From NCBI RefSeq assembly GCF_017355885.1, contig NZ_JAFEUU010000007.1:1-64000 (forward strand): DNA of 64,000 nt, given 5' to 3'. Source of the stretch: Sabulicella rubraurantiaca (GTDB lineage: Bacteria > Pseudomonadota > Alphaproteobacteria > Acetobacterales > Acetobacteraceae). How positions within the stretch are numbered: the stretch's first letter is position 1; each line of letters begins with the position of its first letter. The notes under the pieces are model-generated. The model made no database searches. It was given only the letters and a program-made list of their open reading frames with translations, and was not told the DNA's origin. A program made the position numbers and the translations under genes. This document shows, piece by piece, positions 60,517 to 64,000 of the stretch.

Positions 60517-62022
60517 TCAGCCCCGCACCACCCCGGGGCGACCGGGCAGGGTGACGAAGCGTCCTGCCTCCAGCAGCGGCGCGCCGGGGCGGGACACGAA
60601 AGGCACCGCCATGAACCGTGCCTCAAGCGCGTCGCCCCGCGCCTCGTGCCGCGTGTAGCCGCGATGGTTCGAATGGAAGCGCAGCCACGGAGTGCGCGAC
60701 AGGATCTCGGCCGCGCCGCGCTGCATGTCGCTGCCGTCGCCCTCGCTGCTGATGGAGGTGGCGACGAACTCCGCCGCGACCGGGGCCTCGCCTGGTTCCA
60801 GCGTGACGTCACCAGCCCACGCGCGATGCACGTCGCCTGTCAGCACTGCGCAATCCCGCCCGCGCAGCATGGAAAGCAGGCGTTCGCGCGCGGCCGGGTA
60901 GCCATCCCAGGAATCCATGGAGCGGCGGTCGCCGGGAAAGATGCGGTGCGACAGGAAGACCTGCTGCGCCAGCACCTGCCAGCGCGCATCGGAACGGGCC
61001 AGACCGTCGTTCAGCCAAGCCTCCTGCTCCGCTCCGAGGATCTGCGCCTGCGGGTTGAAGGCGGCAGGGCAGGGGGTTTGCAGCCCATCGCCGCAGGGCT
61101 GGTCGTCGCGGAAGCGGCGCGTGTCCAGCACGTGCAGCGCCAGGGCGCGACCGAAGCGGAAGCGGCGGTAGGCGCGTGCCTGCGCAGCGCGGGTGACAGG
61201 CATGTGCTCCCACCAGGCCTGCAGCCCGGCCTCGCGCCTGGGCGCGAACTCCTCTTGCGTCACCAGCCTGGGGAAGCGGGACCCATCCTGCTGCGAGTGG
61301 TCGCCGGCCCAGTTATTCTCCACCTCGTGATCGTCATAGCTGGCGATGACCGGATGGGCGGCGTGCAGCGCCTGGAGGTCCGGATCGGTGCGGTACTGGG
61401 CGTGGCGCGTGCGGTAATCAGCCAGGGTCAGGCATTCGCCACCATGATGGCTCCGCACCACCGGCACTCCGCGCGCGCCGGGCGGGCGGCCCGCACGTTC
61501 GTAGATGGAATCGCCGTAGTGGAAGACGAAGGCGATATCCTCCTCCCGCGCCGCATGGCCCCAGGCGGCGAAGAGACCGTGCTCCCAGTTCTGGCAGCCG
61601 CCGGCGAGGAACCGCACCGGCGCGTCATGATCGGGTGCGGGGGCGGTGCGGGTGCGTCCCACCGGGCTCACCTCGCCATTCGCATGGAAGCGGAAGAAGA
61701 AGGAGCGGCCGGGCGGGAGTGCGTCCAACTCCAGATGAACGGAATGGGCATCCTGAACCGTCGCGGTGACGCGACCGCTGCGGTGGATGCGGCGGAACCC
61801 TTCATCTTCTGCCAACTCCCAACCCAGTTCGACCGGGGCCGCGCCCATGCCGCCATCGGGCTCCAGCGGCAAGGGCGCGAGGCGCGTCCACAGGACCAGG
61901 GAATCCGGTCGCGGTTCCCCTGAGGCGACGCCCAGCGTGAAGAGGGGTCCCGAAGCCCGGGCGGAACGGGGCGCGCCCAGCATCAATGCGGGAAGGGCAA
62001 GAAGGAATCGGCGCGGCAACAT
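60517..62022 (-). CDS. phoD: PhoD-family alkaline phosphatase
   Basis: This is a 501-residue secreted phosphatase. The N-terminus (MLPRRFLLALPALMLG) has twin Arg and looks like a Tat signal. An N-terminal fibronectin-like domain (FTLGVASGEPRPDSLVLWTRL) precedes the metallophosphatase core with AGGCQNWEHGLF, FVFHYGDSIYE, ASYDDHEVENNW and LTGDVHRAW, whose Asp, His and Asn bind calcium and iron. It would release phosphate from diesters and monoesters in the periplasm or outside. No Pho box was identified. Confidence 0.93.
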   Translation of the reverse strand: MLPRRFLLALPALMLGAPRSARASGPLFTLGVASGEPRPDSLVLWTRLAPLPLEPDGGMGAAPVELGWELAEDEGFRRIHRSGRVTATVQDAHSVHLELDALPPGRSFFFRFHANGEVSPVGRTRTAPAPDHDAPVRFLAGGCQNWEHGLFAAWGHAAREEDIAFVFHYGDSIYERAGRPPGARGVPVVRSHHGGECLTLADYRTRHAQYRTDPDLQALHAAHPVIASYDDHEVENNWAGDHSQQDGSRFPRLVTQEEFAPRREAGLQAWWEHMPVTRAAQARAYRRFRFGRALALHVLDTRRFRDDQPCGDGLQTPCPAAFNPQAQILGAEQEAWLNDGLARSDARWQVLAQQVFLSHRIFPGDRRSMDSWDGYPAARERLLSMLRGRDCAVLTGDVHRAWAGDVTLEPGEAPVAAEFVATSISSEGDGSDMQRGAAEILSRTPWLRFHSNHRGYTRHEARGDALEARFMAVPFVSRPGAPLLEAGRFVTLPGRPGVVRG

Positions 62023-62042
62023 GGCCGCAGCCTAGCCGTGCT

Positions 62043-62360
62043 TCACGCCGGGACGCAGCGTGTCACGCCGGGATTGGCGATTGCCGTGTCGGCGCGCGTG
62101 CCTTCGGGGCAGGGGCGCTGGGCGCGGGTGGCGGGGGCGATGCCACGGTCCCAGCCGCGCACCTCGGGATCCACGTCGGAGGACAGACCGCCGCGGCCGC
62201 CAGCGCTGGGCGCGCAGCGGCCGCGCCCTTGCGGCGTGCCGCCATTGGGGCAGAGGAAGCGGCGCGCCGCCTCCAGCGCCTCGGCCGAACGCCCGCGGCG
62301 CTGCGCGGCGGCAGGGCCGGGCAGGGCGAGAAAGGCCAGCAGGAGGACGCGGCGGCGCAT
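62043..62360 (-). CDS. Small secreted protein with four cysteines
   Basis: This is a 105-residue protein. The signal peptide (MRRRVLLLAFLALPGPAAA) is followed by an Arg/Gly-rich mature part with four Cys (FLCPNGG, GRCAPS, RPCPEG and TRCVPA), which could form two disulfides. No family was recognised. It lies 20 nt after the phoD start, on the same strand upstream of it, so it may be the leading gene of a pair with phoD. Confidence 0.65.
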   Translation of the reverse strand: MRRRVLLLAFLALPGPAAAQRRGRSAEALEAARRFLCPNGGTPQGRGRCAPSAGGRGGLSSDVDPEVRGWDRGIAPATRAQRPCPEGTRADTAIANPGVTRCVPA

Positions 62361-62403
62361 GCCGCCACAGTCCCTCGCATGCCCGCGGGTTGCGTGGGAA
62401 GGG

Positions 62404-62634
62404 CTACTTCTCGCCCTTGCCCGTCTTCTCGCGCAGCTCGTCGATCTTGATGCTGGCCTGGGCCTTGGTCAGATCCTTCTCGAAGGCCTCGCCGGATTCC
62501 TCCGACAAGGTCTTGAGGTAGGAGGCCTGGGCGCCGGTCATCGGCTCGTCGCCCGTGGTCCAGTCCTCGGGATCCTTGATCGCGTTGCTGCCGGGCTGCG
62601 GCTGGGTCTTGGGGTTGGGATCTTCCTTGCTCAT
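62404..62634 (-). CDS. DUF3072 family protein
   Basis: This is a 76-residue hydrophilic protein. MTGAQASYLKTLSEE and the helical stretch DLTKAQASIKIDEL are the DUF3072 pattern, small proteins of unknown function. It is preceded by a Pro/Asn/Gln-rich N-terminal tail. The ATG at 62634 gives the short form; an in-frame start 22 codons upstream would run through the LexA-like site and is rejected. A perfect GTTC-N7-GTTC direct repeat lies 4 nt before the start codon, so SOS repression is possible. Confidence 0.85.
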   Translation of the reverse strand: MSKEDPNPKTQPQPGSNAIKDPEDWTTGDEPMTGAQASYLKTLSEESGEAFEKDLTKAQASIKIDELREKTGKGEK

Positions 62635-62638
62635 GTGC

Positions 62639-62653
62639 GAACAATGCGTGAAC
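62639..62653 (-). promoter_or_regulatory. Candidate LexA box at the DUF3072 gene
   Basis: On the gene's strand it reads GTTC-ACGCATT-GTTC, an exact match to the alphaproteobacterial SOS box. It lies 4 nt before the ATG. About one such match per window is expected by chance at this base composition, but few would fall at a gene start. Confidence 0.45.
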
Positions 62654-62672
62654 ATGGGTCCCGGTTGCCCGA

Positions 62673-63623
62673 TCAGTCGCGCCAGGGATGCTCGTTCCAC
62701 AGCGCCTGGTAGCTGGCGCGCAGGGCCTGAAGCTCGGCGGCATATTCCGTGGGGCCCAGGTAGCGCAGCGGCAGGTTCTGCTGCGTGGCGCTGGCCTGGA
62801 ATTCCGGGTCCTCCACCGTGCGGCGGACGGACAGGGCTAGGCGTTCCAGCACCTCGGGCGGCAAGCCGGCGGGCGCGGCCATGCCGCGCATCGAGCCCTC
62901 GACCACGTCGAAGCCCAGCTCGCGCAGCGTCGGCACCTCGGCAAGGGGCGCCCAGCGCGACGCGCCCATCTGCGCCAGGGGTCGCAGCACGCCTTGCCGC
63001 ATCTCCGGCACGCCCTCGGCCACGTTCATCACCGCGACCGGGATCGAGCGGGAGATGAGGTTCTGCTTGACCTGAGCAGAGCCGGCGAAGGGCACGTGGA
63101 GGAAGGAAGCACCCGAACGCCGCTCCAGCGCCAGCATGGCGAGGTGGTCGTCCGAGCCGACCCCGGTAGTGCCGTAGCCGATCGTCCCCGGCCGCGCCCG
63201 CGCCGCGTCGAGCAGCCCGGCGAAGTCGCGGATGTCGCTATCCGCGCGCACCCACAGCCCGCCCGGATCGTCCACGATGTTGCCGAGGAGGGAGAAATCC
63301 TCGAGCCGGAAGCGGGTGCGCCGCTCGATGGAGAGGGTGACGATGTGCGGCGTGTTGATGAAGCCGATGGTCAGCCCGTCGGGCCGGGCGCGCGCCAGCT
63401 CGGTGAAGCCGATCTCGCCGCCTGCGCCAGGGCGGTTCAGCACCACGACGGGCTGGCCCAGATCCTTCTCCATGAAGCGCGCGATGGTGCGCGCCGCGAG
63501 GTCGGTTCCGCCACCGGCCGCGAAGGCGACCACCATGGTGAGGGAACGGTCAGGCCGCCAGCCACCCTGGGCGAGGGCGGGCGTGGCCAGCGGGAGGGAC
63601 AGGAGGGCGCGGCGTGTGGGCAT
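62673..63623 (-). CDS. Bug-family TTT solute-binding protein 3
   Basis: This is a 316-residue periplasmic receptor with a signal peptide ending at ALAQ. TMVVAFAAGGGTDLAAR, VVLNRPGAGGEIG and IGYGTTGVGSDDHLAML match the receptor at 41395-42348 almost block by block, and both end HPWRD, so the two are recent paralogues or bind similar ligands. The shared ligand is not known. No transporter membrane genes are adjacent. It lies downstream of a terminator that ends the hydrolase gene. Confidence 0.93.
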   Translation of the reverse strand: MPTRRALLSLPLATPALAQGGWRPDRSLTMVVAFAAGGGTDLAARTIARFMEKDLGQPVVVLNRPGAGGEIGFTELARARPDGLTIGFINTPHIVTLSIERRTRFRLEDFSLLGNIVDDPGGLWVRADSDIRDFAGLLDAARARPGTIGYGTTGVGSDDHLAMLALERRSGASFLHVPFAGSAQVKQNLISRSIPVAVMNVAEGVPEMRQGVLRPLAQMGASRWAPLAEVPTLRELGFDVVEGSMRGMAAPAGLPPEVLERLALSVRRTVEDPEFQASATQQNLPLRYLGPTEYAAELQALRASYQALWNEHPWRD

Positions 63624-63675
63624 CGGACGTTTCGGCCTCGTTCAGGCGGCTTCCATACCGCGTCCCGTGCCCATG

Positions 63676-63711
63676 AAAAAGGCCGGCGCCGCTTTCGCGG
63701 GCCGGCCCTTT
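63676..63711 (-). terminator. Intrinsic terminator of the hydrolase gene
   Basis: On the minus strand GGCCGGC and GCCGGCC arms form a 7-bp stem with a GAAA-containing loop region, followed by TTTTT. It lies 20 nt past the hydrolase stop and before the Bug receptor gene. It is the best-formed terminator in the window. Confidence 0.75.
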
Positions 63712-63731
63712 GCCGCGTGGTGCGGGGCGCC

Positions 63732-64000
63732 TCAGTCGGCGGCCAGCGCCATGCGGGAGCGGTTGAGGACGGAGAGCACGTGGTCCTCCGTCATGTCCGC
63801 CAACACGTTCACCTGGTCGGGGGTGAAGACGTGTCCCGCCTCCGGGATGGTGCGGTAGTCGATGGTAACACCCTTCTGGGTGTTCAGCTTGTCCACCAGC
63901 TTGCCGACGCTGGACACCGGCACCAGTTCGTCCGTCTCGCCATGCACGATCATGCCGGAGCACGGGCAGGGCGCGAGGAAGCCGAAATCGTAGTGCGAGG
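63732..64000 (-). CDS. Alpha/beta hydrolase, partial (N-terminus beyond the window)
   Basis: Only the C-terminal 88 residues are present; the gene continues past the window end. The visible part shows HYDFGFLAPCPCSGMIVHGETDELVP, with the Asp of a catalytic triad in GETDELVP and the His in PEAGHVFTP. This matches alpha/beta hydrolases of the dienelactone hydrolase-like COG2945 group. The reading frame is open across the window edge, with no start codon required at the internal Met. Substrate unknown. A good terminator follows. Confidence 0.85.
   Translation of the reverse strand, partial: SHYDFGFLAPCPCSGMIVHGETDELVPVSSVGKLVDKLNTQKGVTIDYRTIPEAGHVFTPDQVNVLADMTEDHVLSVLNRSRMALAAD

Overview
This window is very GC-rich, almost fully coding DNA from an alphaproteobacterium, most likely Acetobacteraceae (Roseomonas-like). 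That placement is inferred from several features together: hopanoid genes (hpnH, hpnN), three Bug-type tripartite tricarboxylate transporter (TTT) solute receptors, a ChpT-type phosphotransferase, a GAAC-N7-GAAC LexA box, an EipB homologue, and an envC-ctpA-yibQ-like-rppH envelope cluster. No rRNA, tRNA, CRISPR array or intact insertion sequence was recognised.

Layout. (1) 97-8425 is an accessory secretion locus. Two small peptides with double-glycine leaders precede a terminator-like hairpin. They are followed by an overlapping three-gene exporter of the NHLM type: a HlyD-like adaptor, a peptidase C39 ABC transporter, and a second ABC transporter with a long N-terminal extension. A small unknown protein and a DUF6734 glycosyltransferase-like protein, coupled to each other, lie downstream. 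(2) 8433-10548 is a patch of unknown genes: a coiled-coil membrane protein, a PEP-CTERM-anchored protein, and about 570 bp of less GC-rich DNA without a credible gene. (3) 10549-21464 covers signalling and DNA repair: a GAF-GGDEF cyclase, a UdgX fusion coupled to a radical SAM repair protein, a minicatalase, UvrB, a zinc metallopeptidase, an RMF-like small protein, LexA with its own SOS box, NnrD and a phosphatase. (4) 21542-27484 is metabolic: a three-subunit molybdenum hydroxylase, a small Cys-rich secreted protein, a MaoC hydratase and an FMN monooxygenase.

(5) 27508-33420 is a chemotaxis-type operon on the minus strand, chpT-cheA-cheW-cheY-cheB-cheR, with tight overlaps and a hybrid CheA carrying a receiver domain. 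No methyl-accepting receptor is present. (6) 33566-41350 holds DUF3553, a TauE/SafE exporter, hpnH, copC-copD, a secreted unknown and hpnN. (7) 41395-47816 holds two Bug receptors, an OpgH-type glucosyltransferase, YbaK, an FkbM methyltransferase, a VOC protein and a GST. (8) 47896-56061 is conserved core: envC-ctpA-yibQ-like-rppH, rnd, aspS and eipB. (9) 56074-64000 is mixed catabolic and hypothetical: dienelactone hydrolase, flavin reductase, sulfatase, carboxymuconolactone decarboxylase-like protein, mmsB, phoD, DUF3072, a third Bug receptor, and a hydrolase cut by the window end.

The most distinctive system is the 5' locus. It looks like a two-peptide, cysteine-free, GxxxG-rich microcin pair with its own maturation exporter, possibly accompanied by a glycosyltransferase-like partner. 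Secondary points of interest are candidate LexA sites at a DUF3072 gene and at the UdgX/radical SAM operon, and a recurring arrangement in which a leader hairpin covers the Shine-Dalgarno sequence.
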